Source of the DNA: JANNBN01 sp031430595
GTDB taxonomy: Bacteria; Actinomycetota; Acidimicrobiia; Acidimicrobiales; JANYDT01
Reading direction: 5' to 3'
Assembly: GCA_031430595.1 (NCBI GenBank)
Contig: JANPBU010000051.1
Coordinates: 1-64,000, forward strand
Length of the DNA stretch: 64,000 nucleotides
Shown: piece by piece, positions 50,501 through 59,329 of the stretch
Layout: every line of letters starts with the position of its first letter
Position numbering within the stretch: position 1 is the first letter of the stretch
The notes under the pieces: generated by a model
The model's input: only the letters and a program-made list of their open reading frames with translations
The model's database searches: none
Told to the model about the DNA's origin: nothing
Position numbers and translations under genes: made by a program

Positions 50501-52458
50501 GTACACATACGATCACCACGTTGCTGATTGCAAACCGTGGAGAAATCGCTCGGCGCATCATGCGCACCGCCCGCGAAATGGGTATTCGAACCGCTGCTAT
50601 CTATGTCGAAGCCGACGCCCGGTCTCCGCACGTTACTGAAGCCGATCAGGCCATCAAACTCGCCGGTGGTTCCTATCTCGATGGTGACGCAATCATCGAG
50701 TTGGCTAAGCAAACTGGTGCCGACGCTATCCATCCGGGTTACGGCTTCCTGTCGGAAAACGCAGCCTTTGCTCGCAACGTGAAGAACGCCGGAATCATCT
50801 GGGTGGGCCCACCCCCCGACGCTATGAGCGCTATGGGCGACAAGCTGGCCGCCAAACGCCTCGCCATCGAAGCCGGGGTCGCTACGCTCCCAAGTACCGA
50901 AGATCTCGCAAACGCTTCACATATCGGCTACCCCATTCTGGTGAAGGCAGCGGCTGGTGGCGGCGGTAAGGGAATGCGCATCGTCGAACGCAGGGATGAC
51001 CTGGTTCAATCGGTTGAAGCTGCCCAACGTGAAGCGCTCGGAGGGTTCGGCGATGCAACCGTGTTTCTCGAGCGATACGTGGCGCGGTCACGTCACATTG
51101 AGATCCAAATTCTTGGTGATCAGCACGGAAACCTGTTGCACCTAGGCGAACGCGAGTGTTCGATTCAACGGCGCCACCAAAAAGTAATTGAAGAGTCACC
51201 TTCACCTGTCGTCGACGAACGTATGCGCGCAGAAATGGGGGCGGCGGCAATCTCGCTTGCTTCCAAGCTTGGCTACTACTCCACGGGCACTGTCGAGTTT
51301 CTTGTCGATGATGCACTCGATGAAAATGGTCGCCGAGCGTTCTGGTTTCTGGAGGTCAACACTCGACTTCAGGTAGAACATCCCGTAACCGAAGCCGTAA
51401 CGGGGCTTGACCTTGTTCGCGAGCAACTTCGCATCGCTATGGGCGAGCAACTTGGCTACACCCAAAACGATATTCAGATGAACGGTCACGCGATCGAAGT
51501 TCGTCTGTACGCAGAAGATGTTGCGGGAGGTTTTCTTCCGGCAACCGGAACTCTGCACGCGTTTCAACCTGCCGTGTCACCGGCTGTGCGTTGGGATGCT
51601 GGAGTCGCAACGCATAGCGTTGTCGGCACTGATTTTGATCCAATGTTGGCCAAGGTCATTTCGTTTGCTGACACTCGTCCTGAGGCAGCCCGAAGGTTGG
51701 CACTAGCCCTCGAACGCTCACATATCGCTGGGGTCATCACGAACCGCGATCTTTTGGTATCGACGCTTCGTCATTGCGCATTTCTCGATGCCGACACAAC
51801 GACCGACTTTTTCGAACGTCATCAGCCCTCACCAACCCGGCCCGTCAACATTGAGTTGAAAGAGCGCCTCATGACAGCGGCTGCCCTGTGGATTCAGGGT
51901 CAAAACCGAAGCAAAGCACGCGTACAAAACCGCATGCCATCTGGCTGGCGTACCGGAAAGCACCCCGACCAAACGGTGCATTTCAGATTCGAAGGAGTCC
52001 CTACGACAATTCACTATCGCTCACGTCGCGACGGCTCTTTTCTCACTCGCACCGCTGACCGCCCAGAACTTTGCGTCGCCACCATTTACGGGTGGTCACC
52101 CAATTCGATTGACGTTGAAATAGCTGGTCACCGCAGCCGAGCAACCATCACGATGGTTGGGTCGACACTGACCCTCAACGACGGGGCCGGTGACCTTGAG
52201 TTCACCGTGCTTCCGCGGTTCACCCCGCCAGACGCAGTCGCACCTCGGGGCGGCCTCAATGCACCGATGCCGGGTCGGGTTATTGACGTTCAGGTTGCAG
52301 TGGGCGACACTGTTGCTGTGGGGCAACTTTTGATGGTACTCGAGGCCATGAAGATGGAACATCGAGTCACCGCTTCCGAACCCGGCATCGTGACCAAAGT
52401 GTTCTTCGGGGTAGGCGATCAGGTTAAACGAGGCGTGGCTCTGCTGGTGATTGAGTAG
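50497..52458 (+). CDS. Acyl-CoA carboxylase alpha subunit (biotin carboxylase + BCCP)
   Basis: The 653-residue protein has the biotin carboxylase (LLIANRGEIARRIMRTAREMG, AIHPGYGFLSENAAFA, ILVKAAAGGGGKGMRIV, RDCSIQRRHQK-like ECSIQRRHQK, FLEVNTRLQVEHPVTE) in residues 1-445. A linking BT-like domain follows. The biotin domain has LEAMKMEH with the biotin Lys near residue 618. The ATG overlaps the beta-subunit stop as ATGA. Together they carboxylate an acyl-CoA, probably in branched-chain or isoprenoid-type degradation. Confidence 0.96.
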   Translation: MSTHTITTLLIANRGEIARRIMRTAREMGIRTAAIYVEADARSPHVTEADQAIKLAGGSYLDGDAIIELAKQTGADAIHPGYGFLSENAAFARNVKNAGIIWVGPPPDAMSAMGDKLAAKRLAIEAGVATLPSTEDLANASHIGYPILVKAAAGGGGKGMRIVERRDDLVQSVEAAQREALGGFGDATVFLERYVARSRHIEIQILGDQHGNLLHLGERECSIQRRHQKVIEESPSPVVDERMRAEMGAAAISLASKLGYYSTGTVEFLVDDALDENGRRAFWFLEVNTRLQVEHPVTEAVTGLDLVREQLRIAMGEQLGYTQNDIQMNGHAIEVRLYAEDVAGGFLPATGTLHAFQPAVSPAVRWDAGVATHSVVGTDFDPMLAKVISFADTRPEAARRLALALERSHIAGVITNRDLLVSTLRHCAFLDADTTTDFFERHQPSPTRPVNIELKERLMTAAALWIQGQNRSKARVQNRMPSGWRTGKHPDQTVHFRFEGVPTTIHYRSRRDGSFLTRTADRPELCVATIYGWSPNSIDVEIAGHRSRATITMVGSTLTLNDGAGDLEFTVLPRFTPPDAVAPRGGLNAPMPGRVIDVQVAVGDTVAVGQLLMVLEAMKMEHRVTASEPGIVTKVFFGVGDQVKRGVALLVIE

Positions 52459-52495
52459 AGCAGTCGGTAGTGATCGGTGCTTTTGTGGCCAGTGC

Positions 52496-52921
52496 TTAGT
52501 GGTGAAAGGTTTTGTCTGCTTCGCGAAGGCGGCGAGCCAAACCAACGGCGATCAGCCTCCACAAACCGGGCGACTGCTTCGCCACATCTTCGAATCCTTT
52601 GATTGTAAGCACGCCTATATCCATCGGAGTCGTTGCGATGATTGTTGCAGTTCGTGGCCCATGGTCAAGAAACGACATTTCACCAATAACTTCACCTGGC
52701 CCAAGTTCGGTAACTTTCGTTCCGCTGATGTCAACAGAGGCCGAACCGGTGAGCACCACGATGAGTTCAGACCCGAATTGGCCCTGCCGTGTGAGCTCAT
52801 CTCCAGCATTCAACTTTCGAAGCTCGGTTACCTGGCCCACCGCCTTCAACTCGCTTTTTGAAAAGTCGGCGAATGGTGCCGCTTCAGCAAGCATCTTGGT
52901 CATGACATCGCGGTCAAACAT
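52496..52921 (-). CDS. Cyclic-nucleotide-binding-domain protein
   Basis: The 141-residue protein is a lone cNMP-binding fold: FADFSKSELKAVGQVTELRKL, GDELTRQGQFGSELIVVLTGSASV, the phosphate-binding cassette region LGPGEVIGEMSFLDHGPRTATI, and the last helix. The PBC consensus is FGE(L/I)ALL...PRxAT; here it reads IGEMSFLDHGPRTAT, so cNMP binding is plausible. There is no HTH or effector domain. It is convergent with the carboxylase operon. Confidence 0.93.
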   Translation of the reverse strand: MFDRDVMTKMLAEAAPFADFSKSELKAVGQVTELRKLNAGDELTRQGQFGSELIVVLTGSASVDISGTKVTELGPGEVIGEMSFLDHGPRTATIIATTPMDIGVLTIKGFEDVAKQSPGLWRLIAVGLARRLREADKTFHH

Positions 52922-53540
52922 GTGATCTCCTTGAAAAAAGGTAACTGGCCAACACGAACTTCAACTTAAGCATTGTGACACCGCCCGATGATGTGTACAA
53001 CTTGTGCGGTTCGCGGTTGACAACAGGGGGACAACTTGTCGTTGTCGGTGGATATCGAGGAAATGTGTGGGATAACCTGGGGATGTTAGAAAACCCTCTT
53101 GACCTCGAAGTTTGTTTCTCTGATACTACTTTCAGCCAGTGCAATCGACGGTGCCGATGAAGGAAGAAATCTTGAGCTTCGGTTTAGGACAGAGACTTTC
53201 GAAGCGCCGGGACGAGGTACAGGTGAGGTGCAGGTCCGCAACATGATCATCCATCGAAAGATCGGTAATCGTGCGTTGGAACGCTGAAGGCCTTCGGGAC
53301 GAAGCGGGAAAACGAGTTTGAAGAGCGCTAGAGCAATCTGTGCGACCCAAACAAAGCGACGTGCCCGCCAGTTCGTAAGAACCGACGGGCACGAATGGAA
53401 TTGAGCTAAGGCTAATGCCTGACCACTCGATCTCCGTGGATCCCAAACCGCCGAAGGCCTCGTGACCACCCGACTTGTCGGAAATGGTGCGGGGCCTTCA
53501 CCCATTTCTGGGCTGTTCCGGGTGCGTGTAGCCTTTGAGT
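52922..53540. other. Long non-coding stretch with structured RNA potential
   Basis: About 620 bp separate the cNMP protein and the nitrobindin-like gene. No frame has a family match. At 53360-53393 a strong nested hairpin is seen. At about 53453-53503 an imperfect stem pairs AAGGCC with GGCCTT and ACCA with TGGT. These could belong to an sRNA or the leader of the following gene. An antisense frame of 139 codons at 53086-53505 looks random. Confidence 0.4.
53360..53393. ncRNA. Strong hairpin, possible sRNA or leader element
   Basis: The outer 8-base arms CGTGCCCG and CGGGCACG are perfectly complementary. Inside, GTTC and GAAC pair around a GTAA tetraloop, separated from the outer stem by symmetric 3-base internal loops. 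The fold is too perfect to be chance in coding DNA, and no gene covers it. There is no T-run immediately after, so a simple terminator is unlikely. Class unknown. Confidence 0.4.
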
Positions 53541-54053
53541 GTGTCTGCTCTTACCTCCAAAATCTCCCCGACCACCGCTTCAACGAAAAGCCCTCTAGCG
53601 ATTCTCGGTGGTGTTTGGGTAGGAAATGGGCACGGCATCTACCCAACCATCAAGGGGTTTGATTACAACGAGCGGGTTTCGTTCGTGTGGTCACCTAAGG
53701 GCTTCTTTGCGTACCAGCAGTCAACGAACCATCCTCAAACTGGTGCAGCGTTGCATGCCGAATCAGGGTTCCTTCGGGTTGCCGAGAAGTCGACGGTTAT
53801 CGAATTGGTCATCGCTCAACCGAGCGGTGTCGTTGAGGTTCATGCCGGTAACTACGTCGTTCGGGAAGACGGCAGTGTGTTGCTGGAACTTGAACCAGTA
53901 AGCGTGGCTACCACCCCCACTGCAAAATCGGTCGTTTCGGTTCGACGCACCTTCACCCTTCAGGGCACCACCCTCAAGTACGACCTTGGCATGGAAGCCG
54001 AGGGTCTGCCAATGCAGCACCACCTGAGCGCCACGCTTCACCGCCAAAAGTAA
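53541..54053 (+). CDS. Nitrobindin-like (THAP4/DUF1794) beta-barrel protein
   Basis: The 170-residue protein has LAILGGVWVGNGHGIYPTI, the GxWxGxGxGxYPTI motif of bacterial nitrobindins. It continues with FDYNERVSFVWSPKGFFAYQQ, HAESGFLRV and a late LPMQHHLSATL, where a histidine is expected to bind haem. Nitrobindins bind ferric haem and isomerise peroxynitrite to nitrate. GTG 53541 is used; a TTG two codons earlier is possible. It is convergent with the TetR gene. Confidence 0.92.
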   Translation: MSALTSKISPTTASTKSPLAILGGVWVGNGHGIYPTIKGFDYNERVSFVWSPKGFFAYQQSTNHPQTGAALHAESGFLRVAEKSTVIELVIAQPSGVVEVHAGNYVVREDGSVLLELEPVSVATTPTAKSVVSVRRTFTLQGTTLKYDLGMEAEGLPMQHHLSATLHRQK

Positions 54054-54070
54054 GCCACCCAAAGAAGCCG

Positions 54071-54661
54071 CTAGCGCGCTTCGAAGCCGCGGAGTAGCGC
54101 TTCGAACGCCAGGTTCCAGCGCTGTTGTCCTTTCTGGCTTGGCCCCAGAAGACCCGTTCGTTCCTGGGCTGCCAAACCCTGAGCCAAGCCCACCATCACC
54201 AACGCAATTTCACGCGGGCTGCCAACGATTTCGCCTGCTTCGATGCAGCGTGAAACTTTTCGTATGAGGAACATCTGCATGTTCATTCCTGCACTGCTTT
54301 GCTCGGGGCGTGGATCAAAGTCAATGAACGGTCGAGAGAACATCAATTCGACGAGTACTGGATTTGCCAACGCGAAACTTCGAAAGGTTCGTACCGTTTG
54401 CAGAAGATCGGCTTTCGGATCGGTCGATTCGCTAAGTTCGTTAAATCGTTGGTCTAACAGCCTGAAACTGGCGAAAAACATGTCGCGGACCAACCCGGCT
54501 TTGTCGTCGAACAGTTCGTAGACCGCTGGTAACGAGGTTGACGCTTCTCGAGCAACTCGGCGTGTCGTGAACTCGCTTATTCCATTGACAGTAAGTACGC
54601 TAAGGGCCGAGTCGAGGACGTGCCCGCGAAGCGCTTCCGTTCGTAGCTTTTGCCGAGCCAC
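54071..54661 (-). CDS. TetR-family transcriptional regulator
   Basis: The 196-residue protein has the TetR N-terminal HTH (LDSALSVLTVNGISEFTTRRVAREASTSLPAVYELFDDK, with the recognition helix at SLPAVYELF). A helical ligand domain follows. It is 10 bp downstream of the enoyl-CoA hydratase gene and likely co-transcribed, regulating the acyl-CoA step. It is convergent with the nitrobindin gene. Confidence 0.93.
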   Translation of the reverse strand: MARQKLRTEALRGHVLDSALSVLTVNGISEFTTRRVAREASTSLPAVYELFDDKAGLVRDMFFASFRLLDQRFNELSESTDPKADLLQTVRTFRSFALANPVLVELMFSRPFIDFDPRPEQSSAGMNMQMFLIRKVSRCIEAGEIVGSPREIALVMVGLAQGLAAQERTGLLGPSQKGQQRWNLAFEALLRGFEAR

Positions 54662-54671
54662 TCAGCGAGCC

Positions 54672-55382
54672 TTAACCGGCAAGAAGGCTAATCAACTCGG
54701 CCGAATCAACTGCGATGCCAGCGTTGATCGCAGTCAGGGTTGCGGCGCGAGCTCGTTGCTTCGTTGCAGCGTGGGCCTTCATATTGAGCTGCGAAAACGT
54801 CGTAGCCATTGCTCGGGCAGTTGCCAACAGGTCATCGGGAGGAACGACCCGGTCAAGGAACCCTGCTTCGACGGCATTTACAGGTGAAAACTCTTCCGAC
54901 AAGATCGCTGCACGATTGAATGCGGCCGGCGTTAGGCGCTGTCGAAGAATCTCCGTTGCGGCCATGGGCACCGTTATCCCGAGGGCAACCTCGTTGGCCA
55001 CAAATTTGAACGTACCCTCAACGCCTATTCGGTAGTCAGCTGAGAGCAACAGGAAGGCACCCATCGCAATGGCATGGCCAGGGCAGGCGATCACAGTCGG
55101 GTAAGGAAAGGCCAAGATACGAGCGGCCAGTTTGAACCCACCGTCGCACATTTCAGCTGCTTCGATTCCGCCCCGGGCGAGGATTCCGAGGTCAAAGCCA
55201 GCGGAGAGAACTCGGGCCCTTCCAGTGATGATGACCACTGCCTCGTCGGCCTCGGCCCGATCGAGCGCCGCGTGAATTTGTCGTTGCATCTCGGCTGACA
55301 TCACGTTGACCTTGCCATCATCAAGGGAAATGATCGCAATTGATTCAGCGAGTTCGTAGGTAACAAGTGTTTCCGAAGTCAT
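54672..55382 (-). CDS. Enoyl-CoA hydratase/isomerase family protein
   Basis: The 236-residue protein has VVIITGRARVLSAGFDLGIL (oxyanion hole), ACPGHAIAMGAFLLLSADYRIG and NEVALGITVPMAATEILRQRL. The catalytic glutamates of hydratases are replaced (AIAMGAFLL), as in the short Delta3-Delta2 isomerase-like clade. It is followed on the same strand by TetR. No other acyl-CoA gene is adjacent. Confidence 0.9.
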   Translation of the reverse strand: MTSETLVTYELAESIAIISLDDGKVNVMSAEMQRQIHAALDRAEADEAVVIITGRARVLSAGFDLGILARGGIEAAEMCDGGFKLAARILAFPYPTVIACPGHAIAMGAFLLLSADYRIGVEGTFKFVANEVALGITVPMAATEILRQRLTPAAFNRAAILSEEFSPVNAVEAGFLDRVVPPDDLLATARAMATTFSQLNMKAHAATKQRARAATLTAINAGIAVDSAELISLLAG

Positions 55383-55475
55383 GCCTGCTCACCCTAATCG
55401 GAACATTGTTACGAATCAGCCCTAAAGGAAGACATCCGACGTCGGCTTCAACGCTGTTAACCCTAGAAATGGGTG

Positions 55476-56198
55476 TCATGGTCGTAGAAGTGCAAGCGTC
55501 GGATCAGAGGCGACCACCACAAATACATCTTGAATGAGGCCTTCAGAACTACCGAGTGTCGCCGATCTAATATCTGCACCTGCTGCCGACAGCGCCTGAG
55601 TGATTCCGGCAAGCACCCCAATTCCATCGGTACCAGAAACTTTCACGAGCGTTGATCCGTCCGGCTGTGGCTCAATCGAATCGATTGAGAAGTCGCACGT
55701 CCACTCTTTCCCTTCAAATGATTGCGGCGATTCGTCATCGGCGAGGGCCGCTCGCAGTTTCTGACCAATAGAGATCCAGTCTGGTTCCTCAGAAGACTGT
55801 TCGGACGACCGAATGGGCTTTGGCGTGACGGTAAGTCGTTGCAACGCCAAACCGGGCCACGACGTGATTCGGGCTTCGTCTATCGAGAGTCCATTTCGTG
55901 CGCACACGATTGCTGTGCGAGCCAGTAGCCCGACTCGATCGGGGGCAACGATGCTCACTTGCCACGGTTCCCCGAGGTCAGGCGTGGTAACTCGCAGCCT
56001 CACCTCACGGGGTCGCAGACCGGGGGCGACCAGGAGCAAGTCTGATGCCAATTCACCTGGGCTTGCTAACCACCACCCGGTGGGTGCCAGGTCGGTCAGC
56101 GAGGTGGCCACACCAATGTCCACGCCAGCAGTTTGAACAACTGCGAGCAATGCTTCACGCCGCTCGGCTATTTCACGTTTGGACAAGGTTGAATTCAC
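55476..56198 (-). CDS. Two-ACT-domain protein, GlnD C-terminus-like
   Basis: The 240-residue protein has WQVSIVAPDRVGLLARTAIVCARNGLSIDEARITS as its first ACT domain (quoted by its motif DRVGLLA). The second ACT domain has LVKVSGTDGIGVLAGITQALSAAGADIRSATL (motif DGIGVLA). A variable linker joins them. Both resemble the ACT pair at the C-terminus of PII uridylyltransferase GlnD. No nucleotidyltransferase domain is present. It probably senses an amino acid, possibly glutamine. Confidence 0.85.
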   Translation of the reverse strand: MNSTLSKREIAERREALLAVVQTAGVDIGVATSLTDLAPTGWWLASPGELASDLLLVAPGLRPREVRLRVTTPDLGEPWQVSIVAPDRVGLLARTAIVCARNGLSIDEARITSWPGLALQRLTVTPKPIRSSEQSSEEPDWISIGQKLRAALADDESPQSFEGKEWTCDFSIDSIEPQPDGSTLVKVSGTDGIGVLAGITQALSAAGADIRSATLGSSEGLIQDVFVVVASDPTLALLRP

Positions 56199-56404
56199 TC
56201 CCCCAGTTTGCCCCGCGCAGGTTTCGGCAGTGTTTCACGATCACGAAAGGGTCGGTTCGAACCCCGGTTCACCCCACCTGGTAACTGCATTTTCGAGCCT
56301 GGTTCGTGCAGTTGTAGGTTTCACCCACCCACGTGAATGGAAACTAGACGATCAGTGCCTTACTTACTATGGGCGGCTCGAACATCACAGGCGACCCGGT
56401 TTCA

Positions 56405-56742
56405 ATTCTGAAATCGGGCCGTCACCCAACCGAAGTGACCGACGCGCTTACCTCGTGGCCGATGCATTCGCCTATGCGTGGAGAATTTGGGACAGAGTTG
56501 AACCCATGAAAAACCCGGGCGGGTATCTCTTTCGTCTTGCTGATCGCCTCGGTCAACGGCGAACCACAACGGCTGCACGAGAACTCGTGACCGACCCCCA
56601 TGATCTTGAAGCGGCACCGTGGTTCGACAGCGAAACCAAGGACGAAATGGTAACTCTTTTGCGGCTGGGCTTCGCTGCAACCAAGAATGACCACTCCGCG
56701 CAACCCCAGATTTGCCAGTCTCACTTGGGTCACAGTTGCTGA
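56405..56742 (+). pseudogene. ECF sigma-factor relic (region 2 only)
   Basis: From about 56441 the frame reads RAYLVADAFAYAWRIWDRVEPM and KNPGGYLFRLADRLGQRR, the region 2 of SigE/ECF-type sigma factors (DAFxxAWxxWDRV, NPxGYL). After APWFDSE the expected linker and region 4 (helix-turn-helix) are missing and the frame ends in unrelated residues. No good start codon is seen upstream. It is a remnant. Confidence 0.7.
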
Positions 56743-56929
56743 CGGTGTCATCGTTCGGGCTGAAGCTCAATTCCCCGATCAACACGTTGAAGAAATACCT
56801 TCCGCCGTAGACGATCGGGCTCCAACACTTCGAATCTTTGTGTGGGTTCAAAAAGATACCGACCCTCGTCCTACGACAATCAGATACTTCGACAAAAACA
56901 GCAAAGTCATCTACCAACAAGGCAGTTGA
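56687..56929 (+). CDS. Hypothetical protein following the sigma relic
   Basis: The 80-residue frame overlaps the end of the relic. It has VADGVIVRAEAQFPDQHVEE and a C-terminus ending RYFDKNSKVIYQQGS. The second half looks like the C-terminus of a beta-rich secreted protein, perhaps the sigma factor's original partner. Start ATG 56687 has no clear ribosome-binding site. It may be part of the decayed locus. Confidence 0.4.
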   Translation: MTTPRNPRFASLTWVTVADGVIVRAEAQFPDQHVEEIPSAVDDRAPTLRIFVWVQKDTDPRPTTIRYFDKNSKVIYQQGS

Positions 56930-56962
56930 TCTGGGTGCTTGTTAAGAAATGGGTTAACGTTT

Positions 56963-56975
56963 CGCTACGGTAGCG
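56963..56975. promoter_or_regulatory. First TetR-type palindrome upstream of the MFS gene
   Basis: CGCTACGGTAGCG has 6-base arms around one base. It lies within the putative promoter: TTAACG (56954-56959), 16 bp, then TATTGT (56976-56981). It repeats the half-site of the second palindrome 27 bp downstream. It is probably bound by the TetR encoded at 58676. Confidence 0.65.
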
Positions 56976-56988
56976 TATTGTATAAGTA

Positions 56989-57008
56989 TCGCTACGGATT
57001 CGTAGCGA
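56989..57008. promoter_or_regulatory. Second TetR-type palindrome upstream of the MFS gene
   Basis: TCGCTACG and CGTAGCGA are perfect 8-base arms around GATT, a typical TetR-size operator. It sits just downstream of the likely start of transcription and 25 bp before the GGAGG-driven ATG. Half-sites TCGCTACGA (60111-60119) and TAGCGA (60092-60097) recur at the divergent enoyl-CoA hydratase start, suggesting one regulon. Confidence 0.75.
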
Positions 57009-57033
57009 ACTAGTTCCTCCGGAGGTTCGACAC

Positions 57034-58668
57034 ATGAACGTCAAAACGTCGCAACAGGTGTTGCAACAGTCAGCTATTCCCGACATTGAAATGGGCGGAG
57101 TCGACCCCAAGATCTTTGCTCGTCGATGGATCATCCTCGGGGTGTTGTGCCTTAGCCTGGTCTTGGTGGTCGCCGCTGTTAGTTCGGTCAACACAGCTAT
57201 CCCGTCAATACGTGCGCAGCTGCTACCAACCGATAGCCAACTGCTTTGGATCGTCGACCTCTACGCAGTGGTCTTCGCTGGCCTGCTTCTTCCCGCCGGT
57301 GCGCTCGGTGACAAATTCGGCCGTCGAGGCGCGCTTCAGATCGGCCTTGCGATTTTTGCTGGAGGTTCAATTGCTGCCAGCCAAGCCAACACTGCCAACC
57401 AACTGCTTGGTTTCCGCGCAGTAATGGGCCTCGGTGCTGCGCTGATCATGCCATCGACACTGTCGCTACTCACGAGCGTGTTTCCCCCACAGGAACGGTC
57501 GCGAGCCATTGCGGTTTGGACCGGGTTTGCCGGGGCTGGCGGTGTGATCGGCACGCTTGTTGGCGGACTGGTCCTGAATTCCTTTTGGTGGGGTTCCGTA
57601 TTTTTCGTATCTGTACCTATTGCTATAGCCGCATTAGTTCTCGTCACGTTGCTTTGCCCCTCATCCAAGGAAGAAGTCAATCGTCGACTCGACCCGATTG
57701 GCGCCTTGCTTTCGATGACCGGGTTCGGAGCGTTGCTGTACGGCATCATCGAGGGCCCAGAAAAGGGGTGGGGATCACTCCACTCGGTCGGGGCCTTTGC
57801 CTTAGCGGTCGTTGCGCTGGTTGGGTTCGTGCTGTGGGAACGTCGCACAATCGACCCCATGCTCGATATCAGTTTCTTCGGAATTCGCCGTTTCGGAATC
57901 GGAGCATTCGGCGTTACCTTCGTATTCCTAGCGATGTTCGCCATGTTCTTTCTCATTGCGCAGTACCTACAGTCAGTTCGGGGGTACTCACCTTTGCGAT
58001 CAGGGTTTGCGACGCTTCCCTTCGCCATTGTTATGGTCGCCCTATCACCCCGCGGCCCCGCCTTTAGTGCGAAGTTCGGAACCAAGCGTGTTGTCACGGT
58101 CGGGTTTGCGATTGTTCCGATTGCCCTTGTTCTACTGTCGCTCATCACCACCACAACACCGTATGCGTTTATAGCATTTGCCCTCATTGTCATGGCTATT
58201 GGCCCCGCGTTGTGCATCCCAACACTTTCGAGTGGCATAGTGCTCTCGCTGCCCCTCGACAAGGCTGGGGTGGGGTCTGCCGTCAACGACACCACCCGTG
58301 AGGTCGGAGGGGCGGTTGGCATCGCAATACTCGGGTCGATTTTGAACTCAACGTATCGTTCCGGGATCGCTTCGTCGCTAGCAAAACTTCCGCCCGAGGC
58401 TGCGCAGGTGACACAAACAGCTCGACGTGGCGTCGGAGCTTTGGCTGGGCTCGCTGCAGCTGCCCCCGGTATCCCCGAGTTGAAAGATCGGCTCCCTCAA
58501 ATCAACGAGCTTCTTTCGGTTGCCGAGCAGGAATTTACTCACGGAATGCAAACGGGGTTCCGCGTCGCGGCAGCATTGATGGCTATCGTGGCCGTTGTGA
58601 TCGCAAGATGGTACCCAAACGAAGAGATGGAAGTGCCGGGCTTGGTTAAGGCGCACGACCAACACTGA
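57034..58668 (+). CDS. DHA2-family MFS drug exporter (EmrB/QacA type)
   Basis: The 544-residue protein has about fourteen membrane helices. Motif A appears as GALGDKFGRRGAL after the second helix, motif C as GLGAALIMPSTLSLLTSVFP and the DHA2 motif DLYAVVFAGLLLPAGAL. The C-terminal helix precedes a short tail. ATG 57034 has GGAGG eight bases upstream. It is followed by a TetR gene after 7 bp, the standard efflux-plus-repressor arrangement. Substrates are probably hydrophobic or cationic toxins or fatty acids. Confidence 0.94.
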   Translation: MNVKTSQQVLQQSAIPDIEMGGVDPKIFARRWIILGVLCLSLVLVVAAVSSVNTAIPSIRAQLLPTDSQLLWIVDLYAVVFAGLLLPAGALGDKFGRRGALQIGLAIFAGGSIAASQANTANQLLGFRAVMGLGAALIMPSTLSLLTSVFPPQERSRAIAVWTGFAGAGGVIGTLVGGLVLNSFWWGSVFFVSVPIAIAALVLVTLLCPSSKEEVNRRLDPIGALLSMTGFGALLYGIIEGPEKGWGSLHSVGAFALAVVALVGFVLWERRTIDPMLDISFFGIRRFGIGAFGVTFVFLAMFAMFFLIAQYLQSVRGYSPLRSGFATLPFAIVMVALSPRGPAFSAKFGTKRVVTVGFAIVPIALVLLSLITTTTPYAFIAFALIVMAIGPALCIPTLSSGIVLSLPLDKAGVGSAVNDTTREVGGAVGIAILGSILNSTYRSGIASSLAKLPPEAAQVTQTARRGVGALAGLAAAAPGIPELKDRLPQINELLSVAEQEFTHGMQTGFRVAAALMAIVAVVIARWYPNEEMEVPGLVKAHDQH

Positions 58669-58675
58669 GTTCACC

Positions 58676-59329
58676 ATGCGCTCTAGTGCAGGATCCTCAT
58701 CCTCATCATTGCCGTTGCGATCGCCCTCGTCGGAAGACCCCCGCGTCACCCGGTCGAAGTGCACTGTGATCGAAACGACGCGACAGATTCTTAAAGAGAA
58801 GGGTTTTGGCGGTGCCACGATTGAGGCAATAAGTGCACGTTCGGGTGTGGCCAAAACCACGATTTATCGTCACTGGCCAGATCCGAACCTGCTGATGCTC
58901 GATGCGTTTGCATTCAATCGAGACAGAATCCTTTTTGTTCCAACTGATGATCTGCGCGCCGACCTTTGTGATGGCCTACGGGTCTTGGCGAACGACCTTT
59001 CGAGCGATGAATGGGCGCCCCTCGCGCCTGCAATGTTCGAAGCTTCCGAGCGAGACGCTGCATTTCGCAAAGTTTCCAAACGCTTCATGGAAGAGAAACG
59101 GCACCCACTTTCTCATCGGCTGACCGTGGGTGTTGAACGCAATGAGCTTCCTCCAGATACAAACGTGGATCTCATTGCTTCAATGCTTGCTGGACCTCTT
59201 TTTTATCGCAGGCTTGTAAGTCGACAAACCATTCCAAAAGGCTTCGTTGAGTTGCTCGTTGATACCGTCTTGAGTGGTGTGCTCACTCGACAAACTTTGG
59301 CTGGTCCGCTCAACAAAAGATTTAGGTGA
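58676..59329 (+). CDS. TetR-family repressor of the MFS exporter
   Basis: The 217-residue protein has a Ser-rich leader of about 25 residues, then the TetR HTH (TRQILKEKGFGGATIEAIS, SGVAKTTIYRHWPD) and a C-terminal TetR_C_16-like ligand domain. It is 7 bp after the exporter stop. Its recognition helix is the typical AKTTIYRHW. The duplicated palindromes before the exporter and half-sites at the enoyl-CoA hydratase start are its likely targets. Confidence 0.93.
   Translation: MRSSAGSSSSSLPLRSPSSEDPRVTRSKCTVIETTRQILKEKGFGGATIEAISARSGVAKTTIYRHWPDPNLLMLDAFAFNRDRILFVPTDDLRADLCDGLRVLANDLSSDEWAPLAPAMFEASERDAAFRKVSKRFMEEKRHPLSHRLTVGVERNELPPDTNVDLIASMLAGPLFYRRLVSRQTIPKGFVELLVDTVLSGVLTRQTLAGPLNKRFR

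Noticed and set aside
53086..53505. 139-codon minus-strand frame in the long gap
   Set aside because: Composition is random, it crosses the strong hairpin, and no family or ribosome-binding site was seen.
56225..56275. tRNA-like GGTTCGAACCCC segment
   Set aside because: The bases around the TTCGAAC loop do not form a 5-bp T stem, and no acceptor, D or anticodon stems can be placed upstream.
57336..58322. 328-codon minus-strand open frame
   Set aside because: It lies fully antisense to the MFS exporter, whose helices and motifs are clear; its Pro/Thr/Arg-rich composition is that of a shadow.
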